The notes beneath the pieces were generated by a model that made no database searches, was not told the origin of the DNA, and saw nothing but the letters and a program-made list of their open reading frames with translations. Position numbers and translations under genes: made by a program. From NCBI GenBank assembly GCA_947500585.1, contig CANMSN010000009.1, positions 82,512-146,511 on the forward strand: DNA of 64,000 nt, given 5' to 3'. Numbering within the stretch: the first letter of the stretch is position 1; each line of letters begins with the position of its first letter. This document shows, one piece after another, positions 51,688 through 60,426 of this stretch. This stretch comes from an uncultured Flavobacteriaceae bacterium (lineage in GTDB: Bacteria; Bacteroidota; Bacteroidia; Flavobacteriales; Flavobacteriaceae).

Positions 51688-52673
51688 AATTAGCAATCGT
51701 AATATTAAACTGGAATGGAAAACTATTGTTAGAACAGTTTTTACCATCAGTTATTAAATTTTCTGAAGAAGCAACTATTTATCTTGCAGATAATGCCTCT
51801 ACAGATAATTCTATTTCGTTTGTAAAAACAACCTTTCCTTCGATAAAAATCATTCAAAATAAAGAAAATGGTGGCTACGCTAAAGGCTATAATGATGCTT
51901 TAAAGCAAATTGATACTGATGTGTTTTGTTTATTAAATAGCGATGTTGAAGTAACCGAAGATTGGCTAGTAAAAATTTCTGAAACTTTTAAAAATGAAGA
52001 TACTACGACCATCATTCAACCCAAAATATTAGATTATAAAAATAAAGATCATTTTGAATATGCTGGAGCTGCTGGTGGCTTTATAGATAAGTATGGTTAT
52101 CCATATTGCAGAGGCAGAATTTTTAATACCATTGAAAAAGATGAAGGACAATATGATGATAACTCAGAAATATTTTGGGCATCTGGAGCTTGTTTTTTTA
52201 TTAGAAAATCTGTTTTTAATGAACTAAATGGCTTTGATGATTGTTTTTTTTCTCATATGGAAGAAATAGATTTATGCTGGCGTGCTAAAAACTTGGGATA
52301 TAAAATTAAGTATGTTTCAAACTCAAAAGTATTTCATGTTGGTGGCGCAACTTTACAAAGTAGTAATCCTAGAAAAACATTTTTAAATTTTCGTAACAGC
52401 TTGTTTACAGTAACTAAAAATGCAAAAGGTACGTTATTTAGTATAATATTTATACGCCTTGTGTTTGATGGCATTACTGGATTAAAATTCCTAGTAGAAT
52501 TAAAACCAAATCATACCTTAGCAGTTTTAAAGGCGCACTTTAGTTATTACTGGCATTTAAAACGTTTATTGAACCAACGAAAAACCATAAAAAATAAAAT
52601 AAAATATTATCAAAGAACATCTATAGTTCTTGATTATTTCGTAAATAAGAAGAACAAATATAAAAGTTTATAA
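51684..52673 (+). CDS. Family 2 glycosyltransferase
   Basis: This 329-aa GT-A fold enzyme transfers a sugar from a nucleotide donor. The opening KLAIVILNWNGKLLLEQFLP, the VFCLLNSDVEVTEDWL segment with the Asp ligand (about 90) and IFWASGACFFIRKSVFNELN with the following DDCFFSHMEEIDLCWRAKNL (about 190-215) match rhamnosyl- and WcaA-type transferases. A hydrophobic C-terminal stretch may hold it to the membrane. It is coupled to the HsdR_N-type gene by an ATGA overlap. Confidence 0.9.
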   Translation: MKLAIVILNWNGKLLLEQFLPSVIKFSEEATIYLADNASTDNSISFVKTTFPSIKIIQNKENGGYAKGYNDALKQIDTDVFCLLNSDVEVTEDWLVKISETFKNEDTTTIIQPKILDYKNKDHFEYAGAAGGFIDKYGYPYCRGRIFNTIEKDEGQYDDNSEIFWASGACFFIRKSVFNELNGFDDCFFSHMEEIDLCWRAKNLGYKIKYVSNSKVFHVGGATLQSSNPRKTFLNFRNSLFTVTKNAKGTLFSIIFIRLVFDGITGLKFLVELKPNHTLAVLKAHFSYYWHLKRLLNQRKTIKNKIKYYQRTSIVLDYFVNKKNKYKSL

Positions 52674-52724
52674 AATAGTTAGTAAAAGTTTTGTTAACAA
52701 TACTTAAACATATAGATTTTTACA

Positions 52725-52732
52725 TACTTTTG
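52725..52732 (+). promoter_or_regulatory. -7 promoter box upstream of the OmpA-family gene
   Basis: TACTTTTG lies 46 bases before the ATG. Confidence 0.45.
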
Positions 52733-52777
52733 CTTAATATATTAGCCATTTTTTAATCCAAAATAATTTCAATAATT

Positions 52778-53617
52778 ATGAAAAAAGTTTTATTACTTAG
52801 TGTATCTGCAATGTTACTATTAAGTTCATGCGTATCAAAAAAACAATTCACAGATTTACAAGCAAAACAAAAGGAAACTCAAGATTTACTTAATTCTGCA
52901 ACCGTAAAGTTAAATACTTGTTTAGAAGAAAGAGCTTCTGCCACAGCAAGAGCAACTGCTTTAGAAGAACAAATAGTAGATTTACGTAAAAGTAATGACA
53001 ACCTTCAAATATTATCTTCAAAAGGTGCTAGTAACGTAGAAAAAACTTTAGAAAGTATAAAAGAAAAAGAATTAAAGATTACACGTTTACAAGATGCACT
53101 TACTAAAAAAGACAGTGTAACATTAGCATTGGTAACGGGCTTAAAACGTGAAGTAGGAATAAACGATCCAGACATTGAAATTAATGTTGAAAAGGGTGTT
53201 GTGTTTATATCCATTGCAGATAAATTATTATTCCAAAGCGGTAGCTACAATGTAACTTCAAAAGCAAAAGATGTTTTAGCCAAAGTTGCTAAAGTGGTAA
53301 ATAGCAGACCAAATTTTGAATGTATGGTTGAAGGACATACCGATAGTGTACCTTACAGAAAAGAACCATTATTAGATAACTGGGATTTAAGTGTAAAACG
53401 TTCTACTTCTATCATTAGAGTATTACAAGAGCTTGGTGTAAACCCAGGTCAATTAATTGCTGCTGGACGTAGTTCTTATGTGCCTTTAGTTGATAATGAA
53501 ACTGCTGAAAACCGAGCAAAAAACAGACGTACTCGTGTTGTTATATTGCCAAAAATCGATCAGTTTTATGATATGATTGAAAAAGAAATGAAGAATCTTG
53601 AAGCTGGAGGAAACTAA
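52778..53617 (+). CDS. OmpA-family peptidoglycan-binding lipoprotein
   Basis: This 279-aa protein has a lipobox (LLLSSC, Cys at about 17). A coiled coil spans about 25-115 (QAKQKETQDLLNSATVKLNT, VEKTLESIKEKELKITRLQD). The C-terminal OmpA domain (about 140-265) has VEGHTDSVPYRKEPLLDNWD and ENRAKNRRTRVVILPK, the peptidoglycan-binding Asp and Arg. It probably tethers the outer membrane to the cell wall. It has its own promoter box and terminator. Confidence 0.93.
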   Translation: MKKVLLLSVSAMLLLSSCVSKKQFTDLQAKQKETQDLLNSATVKLNTCLEERASATARATALEEQIVDLRKSNDNLQILSSKGASNVEKTLESIKEKELKITRLQDALTKKDSVTLALVTGLKREVGINDPDIEINVEKGVVFISIADKLLFQSGSYNVTSKAKDVLAKVAKVVNSRPNFECMVEGHTDSVPYRKEPLLDNWDLSVKRSTSIIRVLQELGVNPGQLIAAGRSSYVPLVDNETAENRAKNRRTRVVILPKIDQFYDMIEKEMKNLEAGGN

Positions 53618-53646
53618 TTAGTTTTAAGTATTATTCTAGAAAATAT

Positions 53647-53681
53647 AAAATACCTTTACAATTTGTAAAGGTATTTTTTTT
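53647..53681 (+). terminator. Terminator after the OmpA-family gene
   Basis: AAAATACCTTTACA / TGTAAAGGTATTTT surround a 3-base loop, followed by a T run. Confidence 0.9.
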
Positions 53682-53749
53682 GATTAATACTTTTTTGTAT
53701 ACTATTTCATAAAATCAAAAGTTATATTTTAGCAATCTTAACCAGATTA

Positions 53750-55318
53750 ATGATGTTTAAAAAACTTTCCTACTTTTTATTTCTTATTTGCTTTTTAATC
53801 TTTTGGAGTTCATGCAGAAAAGATTTTGAATTTACGCCAAGTACGGGTAATCTTCAATTTTCGAAAGACACCATTTATTTAGACACCATATTTACTAACA
53901 TTGGCTCTAGCACATACAACCTAAAAGTTTATAATAGAAGTGATAATGATATTATTATTCCATCTTTAAAATTAGGTTTAGGTGAAGCTTCAAATTACAG
54001 ATTAAATGTAGATGGTTTAGCGGGCAAACAATTTGAAAACATCGAAATATTAGCAAATGACAGCCTATTTATATTTGTTGAAACCACTATAGATATTAAT
54101 AACTTACCAAATATAGATGGCAACTTTTTATATACCGATAAAATTGAGTTTGATACAAACGCTAATCTACAAACTGTAGAGTTGGTTACTTTGGTACAAG
54201 ATGCTATATTTATATATCCGAATAGAGATTCCAATAAAGTCATTGAAACATTAACACTTAATGTCGGTGGAGAGTTAATTGAAACTGAATTACAAGGTCG
54301 CGAATTACTTTCTAATGAACTTAACTTTACAAATGATAAACCCTATGTTATTTATGGTTTTGCGGCTGTACCACAAGGAGAAACTTTAACTATTGATGCT
54401 GGTGCCAGAATACATTTTCATTCAGAATCTGGGCTTATCGTTACCGAAGGTGCTTCACTACAAGTAAATGGTGCTTTTAGTAACGACCAAAATTTACTAG
54501 AAAACGAAGTAATTTTTGAAGGTGACCGTTTAGAACCAAATTTTTCTGAAACTCCAGGGCAATGGGGAGCCATTTGGCTATTTGATGGTAGTTTAAATAA
54601 TACTATAAACTATGCAACAATAAAAAATTCTACTGTTGGAATTCTATGTGATGGAAATCCAAATGAAGTTAATAATAAATTAACCATTACCAATTCACAA
54701 ATTTATAACTCAAGTAGTTTTGGTATTTTGGGTAGAAATACGTCTATAGCTGGCGAAAATTTGGTTATCAACAATGCAGGTCAATCATCATTTGCAGGAA
54801 CTATTGGCGGAAAATATAATTTTACACATTGTACGATTGCAAATTATTGGAACAATGGATTTAGACAACTCCCATCAGTATTACTCAATAACTTTATCTT
54901 AGATGAAGACAACAATGCTACGTTAGCAGACTTAACAGAAGCTAACTTTAATAATTGCATTATTTACGGGAATGATAATCCTGAAATTCTTTTAGATGAA
55001 ATTGAAGATGATGCTGTTGTATTTAATTTCAAATTCACCAATTCATTAATTCGATTTGAGGATAATAATAACAATTTTGTAGGGCCTAATTATGATTTAA
55101 ATGATGTAACGCATTATGAAAATAATATATTTAATGAAAACCCTGATTTTAAAGATCCAGATTTAAATATGTTAAATATTGGTGATGAATCTGCAGCTAT
55201 AAACAAAGGTTTAGCCTCTTTTGCTACACAAGTCCCTTTCGATATTTTAAACGTTAGTAGAACTACAAATCCAGATTTAGGTGCTTATCAACATATTACG
55301 TTTCCTGAAGAGGATTAG
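53750..55318 (+). CDS. Outer-surface lipoprotein with right-handed beta-helix
   Basis: This 522-aa protein has a hydrophobic leader and lipobox (FWSSC, Cys at about 22, then RKDFEF). An N-terminal immunoglobulin-like part (about 28-150: SKDTIYLDTIFTNIGSSTYN) is followed by a beta-helix rich in Asn and Ile (about 190-500: GALSNTINYATIKNSTVG-like repeats, ITNSQIYNSSSFGILGRNTS). This fold is common in polysaccharide lyases and adhesins, but no catalytic residues can be identified. It is the single gene after the OmpA unit. Confidence 0.8.
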   Translation: MMFKKLSYFLFLICFLIFWSSCRKDFEFTPSTGNLQFSKDTIYLDTIFTNIGSSTYNLKVYNRSDNDIIIPSLKLGLGEASNYRLNVDGLAGKQFENIEILANDSLFIFVETTIDINNLPNIDGNFLYTDKIEFDTNANLQTVELVTLVQDAIFIYPNRDSNKVIETLTLNVGGELIETELQGRELLSNELNFTNDKPYVIYGFAAVPQGETLTIDAGARIHFHSESGLIVTEGASLQVNGAFSNDQNLLENEVIFEGDRLEPNFSETPGQWGAIWLFDGSLNNTINYATIKNSTVGILCDGNPNEVNNKLTITNSQIYNSSSFGILGRNTSIAGENLVINNAGQSSFAGTIGGKYNFTHCTIANYWNNGFRQLPSVLLNNFILDEDNNATLADLTEANFNNCIIYGNDNPEILLDEIEDDAVVFNFKFTNSLIRFEDNNNNFVGPNYDLNDVTHYENNIFNENPDFKDPDLNMLNIGDESAAINKGLASFATQVPFDILNVSRTTNPDLGAYQHITFPEED

Positions 55319-55473
55319 TGTTTATAGCTATTTATTTCAAATAATAAATAAATTAATTATATTGTAAAGTACAACAGTTACAAAAAACTTACTATATCCT
55401 GACATAGTTTGGGTATATGATTTATAAAAACTACTATATAACATGTTTCCATTAATTTGACCAAAATACCGAA

Positions 55474-55953
55474 ATGATTAAACTGATTTTTATCTTTATT
55501 GTATTTCAGGTTTTTTTATTGATTCCTTCTTACTTTTTATATAGAAAGTTTTTGACAAAAAAATTCCTAATCAAAAACATAAAATTATATTCAATTCTGG
55601 CGACAGTTTTAATGCCAATTTTATGGACAACTATAATGATTGGAATATGCTACGGAATAATTAATCCTATTTTAAGGTCAAAGGAATTTAATTCAAAAGA
55701 CTGGATTGAAAATATGGATTCAAGATATAGAATGGTTAATGATTTAGAAAAGAATAAAAAACTCAATGGAAAAACAAAAAATGAGATAATTGAATTGTTA
55801 GGAACTGAATACACAACAGATTGTTGGACTAAAAATACGATTTGCTATGTAGTGCCAGACCCAGATAATTATGCAATCTTAGACCACTACGAGTTTGTTA
55901 TTTTCTTGAATGAAAAGAATAAAGTTGAGCGAGTTGAAAATATAAATAGATAA
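55474..55953 (+). CDS. Small two-helix membrane protein with a BamE/SmpA-like tail
   Basis: This 159-aa protein has two membrane helices (about 3-21, IFIFIVFQVFLLIPSYFL; about 40-64, YSILATVLMPILWTTIMIG). A polar C-terminal part follows (about 85-159), in which LNGKTKNEIIELLGTE, TKNTICYVVPD and FVIFLNEKNKVERVE recall the SmpA/BamE-like fold. No family is recognised with certainty. Its neighbours are unrelated, so the role is open. Confidence 0.6.
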   Translation: MIKLIFIFIVFQVFLLIPSYFLYRKFLTKKFLIKNIKLYSILATVLMPILWTTIMIGICYGIINPILRSKEFNSKDWIENMDSRYRMVNDLEKNKKLNGKTKNEIIELLGTEYTTDCWTKNTICYVVPDPDNYAILDHYEFVIFLNEKNKVERVENINR

Positions 55954-56116
55954 AAAAGAATGACAACAAAGAACTGATTTAAAAATAAGCAACTAAATTA
56001 TAAATAAAAGCGGTAAACAATCTTCTCAAATCCACGCTTCAAAAGCCAAAACAATACTAACTCAACTTTAACAAACCTTTTCATCTTTCCACAAAAGCGT
56101 TAATATAAATTTTCAA

Positions 56117-56124
56117 TACATTTG
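56117..56124 (+). promoter_or_regulatory. -7 promoter box upstream of gcvT
   Basis: TACATTTG lies 61 bases before the gcvT ATG. Confidence 0.45.
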
Positions 56125-56142
56125 TTTTCGGTAAAAATTTAA

Positions 56143-56169
56143 GAGATTCTCTCCTTCGAGGGAATAACA
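56143..56169. repeat. REP-like palindrome in the gcvT leader
   Basis: GATTCTCTCCTTCGAGGGAAT forms a short stem (ATTC-CTC with GAG-GGAAT). It ends 15 bases before the gcvT start. Confidence 0.5.
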
Positions 56170-56184
56170 AAAAAATCATTCTCA

Positions 56185-57267
56185 ATGAAAAACACTGCCT
56201 TAACTGAAACTCACAAAGCTCTCGGAGCTAAAATTGTCCCTTTTGCAGGCTATAATATGCCTGTACAATACGAAGGTGTAAACATAGAACATGAAACTGT
56301 TAGAAACGCTGTTGGCGTGTTTGATGTATCGCACATGGGTGAGTTTTTAATTGAAGGCGAACATGCACTGGAGTTGATTCAAAAAGTATCAAGTAACGAT
56401 GCTTCAAAATTAACCATTGGTAAAGCACAATACAGTTGTTTACCAAATGACGATGGTGGTATTGTTGATGATTTAATTATTTACAAAATTAAAGAAGAAA
56501 CTTATTTATTGGTTGTAAATGCTAGTAATATTGAAAAGGATTGGAATTGGATAAGTTCTAAAAACAATGTTGGTGCAACTATGCATGATTTAAGTGAAGA
56601 CTACTCTTTACTAGCCATTCAAGGGCCAAAAGCTATTGAAGCCATGCGAAGTATTACCAGTCATGATTTATCAGCTATTAAGTTTTATAATTTTATAGTT
56701 GGTGATTTTGCAGGTATAGAGCATGTCATAATTTCTGCAACGGGTTATACAGGAAGTGGCGGATTTGAAATTTATTGCAAAAACGCTGAAGTAAAACAAA
56801 TTTGGGATAAAGTTCTTGAAGCTGGAGCTGACTTTGGCATCAAACCCATAGGATTAGCTGCTCGTGATACATTGCGTTTAGAAATGGGGTATTGCCTTTA
56901 CGGAAACGATATTGATGACACCACCTCGCCTATTGAAGCTGGTTTAGGTTGGATAACAAAATTCACTAAAGATTTTACAAATTCTGAAGCTTTAAAAGCT
57001 GAAAAGCAACGCGGGCCTGAACGTAAACTTATTGCTTTTGAATTAGATGAACGTGGAATTCCGCGTCACGGCTACGATATCGTTGATGGCAATGGTAATA
57101 AAATTGGAGAAGTTACTTCAGGTACCATGTCTCCTAGTCTAGGAAAAGGTATAGGATTAGGCTATGTGCCAACTATTTTTAGTGCTATGAATAGTAAAAT
57201 TAATATTCAAATACGCAAAAATGCTATTCCAGCTACAGTAATAAAACTTCCTTTTTACAAACAATAA
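56185..57267 (+). CDS. gcvT: Glycine cleavage system T protein (aminomethyltransferase)
   Basis: This 360-aa tetrahydrofolate-dependent enzyme releases ammonia from the aminomethyl group on GcvH and forms methylene-THF. The opening [20 protein letters not shown], the [14 protein letters not shown] segment with the catalytic-site Asp (about 47), [11 protein letters not shown] (about 190) and [20 protein letters not shown] (about 222-241) are diagnostic. GcvH and GcvP are not adjacent. Glutaminase follows one base downstream, so the two are co-transcribed. Confidence 0.96.
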   Translation: MKNTALTETHKALGAKIVPFAGYNMPVQYEGVNIEHETVRNAVGVFDVSHMGEFLIEGEHALELIQKVSSNDASKLTIGKAQYSCLPNDDGGIVDDLIIYKIKEETYLLVVNASNIEKDWNWISSKNNVGATMHDLSEDYSLLAIQGPKAIEAMRSITSHDLSAIKFYNFIVGDFAGIEHVIISATGYTGSGGFEIYCKNAEVKQIWDKVLEAGADFGIKPIGLAARDTLRLEMGYCLYGNDIDDTTSPIEAGLGWITKFTKDFTNSEALKAEKQRGPERKLIAFELDERGIPRHGYDIVDGNGNKIGEVTSGTMSPSLGKGIGLGYVPTIFSAMNSKINIQIRKNAIPATVIKLPFYKQ

Positions 57268-57268
57268 T

Positions 57269-58183
57269 ATGCCCGATTTTCAAGGTATTCTAGAATCAAT
57301 TTATCAAGATGCTATCAAAGCGAATGATAAAGGTACAGTGGCCACATATATTCCTGAATTAGCGCATATTGATAAAAACAATTTTGGTATTCATTTAAGA
57401 ACTTTTGATGGAAACGAATATGGTATTGGCGATTATAACAAACCATTTTCTATTCAAAGTATTTCAAAAGTTTTAGCGCTTTCAAAAGCCATGGCGTTAG
57501 TTAGTGAAACCATTTGGAATCGTGTCGATGTAGAACCTTCAGGACACCCTTTTAATCAATTAGCTTTATTAGAAATTGAAAATGGCATTCCTAGAAATCC
57601 ATTAATTAATTCCGGAGCCATTGTTATTGCTGATATTTTAATTTCTAATTTAAAAAATCCTAAAGAAGATTTCCTAAGTTATGTTAGAGACTTAACTGGC
57701 GATGATACTATTAATTACAATAAAACCGTAGCACATTCAGAAAAAATGACAGGTTTTAAAAATTACGCAGCTGCAAACCTTTTAAAATCTTTTAAAAATT
57801 TAAAAAATCCTGTTGAAGAAGTTTTAGATTTTTATTTTCATCAGTGTTCTATAGAAATGACTTGCAGTCAATTAACCAAAGCATTTTACTTTTTAAGCAA
57901 CAAAGGAACCTGTTTATTAAATAAAACGCGACTTACAAAAACGCAAGCAAAACGTATTAATGCTATTATGCTAACTTGTGGGTTTTATGATGAAGCTGGT
58001 GAGTTCGCTTTTGAAGTTGGATTACCAGGAAAGTCTGGTGTAGGTGGTGGCATTGTGGCATTATTACCAGATCATTTTGTAATTACTACTTGGTCGCCTG
58101 GTTTAAATAAAAAAGGAAATTCTAAATTAGGTATGCTTGCTCTAGAGCAGTTTACAACCAAAACAAAACTATCTGTTTTCTAG
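57269..58183 (+). CDS. glsA: Glutaminase (GlsA/YbaS family)
   Basis: This 304-aa serine-dependent glutaminase hydrolyses glutamine to glutamate and ammonia. The catalytic Ser-x-x-Lys is in FSIQSISKVLALSKAM (about 60-75), with further family motifs in EPSGHPFNQLALLE (about 90), NPLINSGAIVI (about 110), and GLPGKSGVGGGIVALLPDH (about 250). It is one base after gcvT and before the SDR gene. Both gcvT and this enzyme release ammonia from amino-acid substrates, but a functional link is only inference. Confidence 0.95.
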   Translation: MPDFQGILESIYQDAIKANDKGTVATYIPELAHIDKNNFGIHLRTFDGNEYGIGDYNKPFSIQSISKVLALSKAMALVSETIWNRVDVEPSGHPFNQLALLEIENGIPRNPLINSGAIVIADILISNLKNPKEDFLSYVRDLTGDDTINYNKTVAHSEKMTGFKNYAAANLLKSFKNLKNPVEEVLDFYFHQCSIEMTCSQLTKAFYFLSNKGTCLLNKTRLTKTQAKRINAIMLTCGFYDEAGEFAFEVGLPGKSGVGGGIVALLPDHFVITTWSPGLNKKGNSKLGMLALEQFTTKTKLSVF

Positions 58184-58209
58184 ACTATTCTCAATACGAA
58201 GTTTGATTT

Positions 58210-59043
58210 ATGATTAAGAGAGAAGATAAACATAGAATTTTAATAATAGGTGCAAGTGGTTTTTTAGGCTACTCCATTTATAAAGAACTCTGCTCCTACT
58301 TTAAAACTTTTGGAACTTACAATACAAGCAATAAAGCATTTGAAAAAAATAAACACTATTTTCAGTTTAATATCGAAGAAGATGATGTTTATGAAATTCT
58401 AGATATTGTAAAGCCAACCATTATTATTTCAGCACTTCGTGGCGATTTTTCCAAACAGGTTTTAATGCATCAGCATCTTGCTGAATATGTGTTTTCAAAC
58501 AAAATTAGAATCCTTTTTTTATCCTCAGCTAATGTATTTGATGCATATAGTAAATACCCGAGTTACGAGCAAGACAAAACCTTAAGCAATAGTATTTACG
58601 GGCATTTTAAGATTAAAATTGAAAACATGCTATTGCGCTTGCCTAAAAAGCAAGTCGCTATTTTAAGACTGCCTATGGTTTTCGGAAGTCAATCGCCAAG
58701 AGTAAATGACATACTTCAAAATATAAAGGATAATATGCCTATTGAAGTCTTTCCAAACTTAATAATGAATGTAACTACAGATAGTAAAGTAACGCAACAA
58801 ATTCATTATATAATTAATAGAAATAAATATGGCATTTTTCATTTAGGAAGTAGCGATTTGGTGCATCATGACGATTTTATAAAAGAAATAATTAAAACTT
58901 TAAATCTTGAAAACAAAGGGGTTTACAAACGGGTTTACACAACAAATGATGACAGATACCTAGCAGTTTTACCCAAATACAATTTGTTACCCAAAAATTT
59001 AAATTTAGTTAGTCAAGATATTTTAAACGAGTTAGGAAAATAA
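58210..59043 (+). CDS. Extended SDR / RmlD-like NAD(P)-binding protein
   Basis: This 277-aa Rossmann-fold protein has the dinucleotide loop IIGASGFLGYSIYKEL (about 12-27; GxxGxxG form). LSSANVFDAYSKYPSYEQDK (about 98-117) and SNSIYGHFKIKIE hold the Ser, Tyr and Lys positions of the family. It resembles dTDP-4-dehydrorhamnose reductase (RmlD), but no other rml gene is near. It is probably the third gene of the gcvT transcript, 26 bases after glsA. Confidence 0.8.
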   Translation: MIKREDKHRILIIGASGFLGYSIYKELCSYFKTFGTYNTSNKAFEKNKHYFQFNIEEDDVYEILDIVKPTIIISALRGDFSKQVLMHQHLAEYVFSNKIRILFLSSANVFDAYSKYPSYEQDKTLSNSIYGHFKIKIENMLLRLPKKQVAILRLPMVFGSQSPRVNDILQNIKDNMPIEVFPNLIMNVTTDSKVTQQIHYIINRNKYGIFHLGSSDLVHHDDFIKEIIKTLNLENKGVYKRVYTTNDDRYLAVLPKYNLLPKNLNLVSQDILNELGK

Positions 59044-59105
59044 TTGATTTTAATATTTGAAATCGTTAAATTGTTAAAAATTTTAGTTCATAAAAACATA
59101 AATAT

Positions 59106-59399
59106 ATGAGTAAGTTTTCCGAAGAAGATATTGAAAAAAGACTGTTACGTTTTCCTGATTGGGAATATTATGATAATGCTATTCATGCAGAGTTTGAGTT
59201 CGAGAATTTCAAAGATTGTTTTAGTGCCATGAGCCGTATTGCATTTGAGTGTGAAGCATTAAATCATCATCCAAATTGGTCAAACGTATACAATGTTTTA
59301 ACGATTTCTTTATCCACTCACGATGCGGGTGGTGTTACAGAAAAAGATTTTAAATTAGCAGAAGCCATCGAAGCTATTGTTGAACCTGACGAAGAATAA
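59106..59399 (+). CDS. phhB: 4a-Hydroxytetrahydrobiopterin dehydratase (pterin carbinolamine dehydratase)
   Basis: This 97-aa protein has the family core FKDCFSAMSRIAFECEALNH followed by HPNWSNVYNVLTISLSTHDA, which carries the catalytic His-His-x-x-x pattern. In phenylalanine hydroxylase systems it regenerates the pterin cofactor. No hydroxylase is next to it here, so it may serve moco or folate metabolism, as proposed for other bacteria. It is the fourth gene in the gcvT direction. Confidence 0.92.
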   Translation: MSKFSEEDIEKRLLRFPDWEYYDNAIHAEFEFENFKDCFSAMSRIAFECEALNHHPNWSNVYNVLTISLSTHDAGGVTEKDFKLAEAIEAIVEPDEE

Positions 59400-59451
59400 T
59401 AGTTTGTTTTTGGTTAGTAGATTTTTAAATTTGCTTTTCAAACAATTTCTA

Positions 59452-59480
59452 TCATTGTCTGTTCGAGCGCAGTCGAGAAC
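59452..59480. repeat. Short REP-like palindrome upstream of yebC
   Basis: GTTCGAGCGCAGTCGAGAAC has an imperfect inverted core. It shares the 'GAGCGCAGTCGA' unit with the element at 30688-30735 in inverted form. Confidence 0.5.
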
Positions 59481-59498
59481 TAAATAAAAAACAAAATA

Positions 59499-59520
59499 AA
59501 TTCCCTTTTTCAAGGGAATT
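59499..59520 (+). promoter_or_regulatory. Hairpin in the yebC leader
   Basis: AATTCCCTT / AAGGGAATT forms a perfect 9-base stem with a 4-base loop. It ends 22 bases before the yebC ATG and is followed by a two-codon frame (ATG AAA TAA). It lacks a T run on the plus strand and so is not an obvious terminator. It may affect translation or RNA stability. Confidence 0.5.
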
Positions 59521-59542
59521 ATGAAATAAAATAATTCAAATT

Positions 59543-60262
59543 ATGGGAAGAGCTTTTGAGTTTAGAAAAGCAAGAAAAATGAAACGTTGGTCTGCTATGA
59601 GCAAAGCCTTTACGCGTATTGGTAAAGATATTGTTATGGCTGTAAAAGAAGGCGGGCCAGATCCAGATAGTAATTCACGTTTAAGAGCCGTTATACAGAA
59701 TGCAAAGTCTGTAAACATGCCTAAAGACAACGTGGAACGTGCCATTAAAAAAGCAAGCGAAAAAGGTCAAGGCGATTATAAAGAAGTTATTTTTGAAGGT
59801 TATGCACCGCATGGAATTGCTATTTTAGTTGAAACGGCTACCGATAATAACACCAGAACGGTTGCTAACGTTCGCAGTTATTTTAATAAATGTGATGGTA
59901 GTTTAGGAACTTCTGGCTCTGTGGTTTTTATGTTCGATCATACTTGTAATTTTAGAATTAATGCTGAAGGCTTAGACCCTGAAGAAATTGAATTAGAATT
60001 TATTGATTTTGGAGCAGAAGAAGTTTTTGCTGATGATGATGGCATTTTAATTTATGCGCCTTTTGAAAGTTTTGGTGCTATTCAAGCAGAATTAGAATCT
60101 AGGGAAATAGAAATTCTATCTTCTGGTTTTGAACGTATTCCTCAGGTAACAAAACAACTTTCTGAAGAACAAGTTGCAGATGTTGAAAAACTACTGGAAA
60201 AACTTGAAGAAGATGATGACGTTCAAAATGTTTATCATACCATGGAAGAAACTACAGATTAA
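59543..60262 (+). CDS. yebC: YebC/PmpR family DNA-binding or translation-related factor
   Basis: This 239-aa protein opens with GRAFEFRKARKMKRWSAMSK, the Bacteroidota variant of the YebC N-terminus. NMPKDNVERAIKKASEKGQG (about 58-77) and EGYAPHGIAILVETATDNNT (about 86-105) follow. YebC proteins are described as transcription factors and, for some, as factors relieving ribosome stalls at proline stretches. The last domain ends DVEKLLEKLEEDDDVQNVYH. It is followed by a MITE-like element. Confidence 0.95.
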   Translation: MGRAFEFRKARKMKRWSAMSKAFTRIGKDIVMAVKEGGPDPDSNSRLRAVIQNAKSVNMPKDNVERAIKKASEKGQGDYKEVIFEGYAPHGIAILVETATDNNTRTVANVRSYFNKCDGSLGTSGSVVFMFDHTCNFRINAEGLDPEEIELEFIDFGAEEVFADDDGILIYAPFESFGAIQAELESREIEILSSGFERIPQVTKQLSEEQVADVEKLLEKLEEDDDVQNVYHTMEETTD

Positions 60263-60283
60263 ATAGTCTTCTTAAAACAAAAC

Positions 60284-60412
60284 GAGGCTGTCTAAAAAGT
60301 GTCATTCTGAATACAATGAAGAATCTCTAAAATTTTAATATTTTGATTTTTAGATATATAAGATTATTCGCTTTGCTCTGAATGACAAAGTTTATCACTT
60401 TTTAGACAGTCT
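60284..60412. mobile_element. MITE-like element with 18-base terminal inverted repeats
   Basis: GAGGCTGTCTAAAAAGTG at 60284-60301 faces CACTTTTTAGACAGTCTC at 60395-60412, matching over 18 bases with one mismatch. The roughly 93 bases between them contain no gene, and include further shorter palindromic parts (TCATTCTGA near the left end, CTGAATGACA near the right). I see no clear target-site duplication. The ends resemble those of some IS elements I know from Bacteroidota, so it is probably mobilised in trans. It may also end transcription from both converging sides. Confidence 0.75.
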
Positions 60413-60426
60413 CTTTTTTATAAACA

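Noticed and set aside
51241..52673. A restriction-modification system
   Set aside because: Only an HsdR_N-like domain is present. There is no methylase, specificity subunit or helicase, and the partner gene is a glycosyltransferase.
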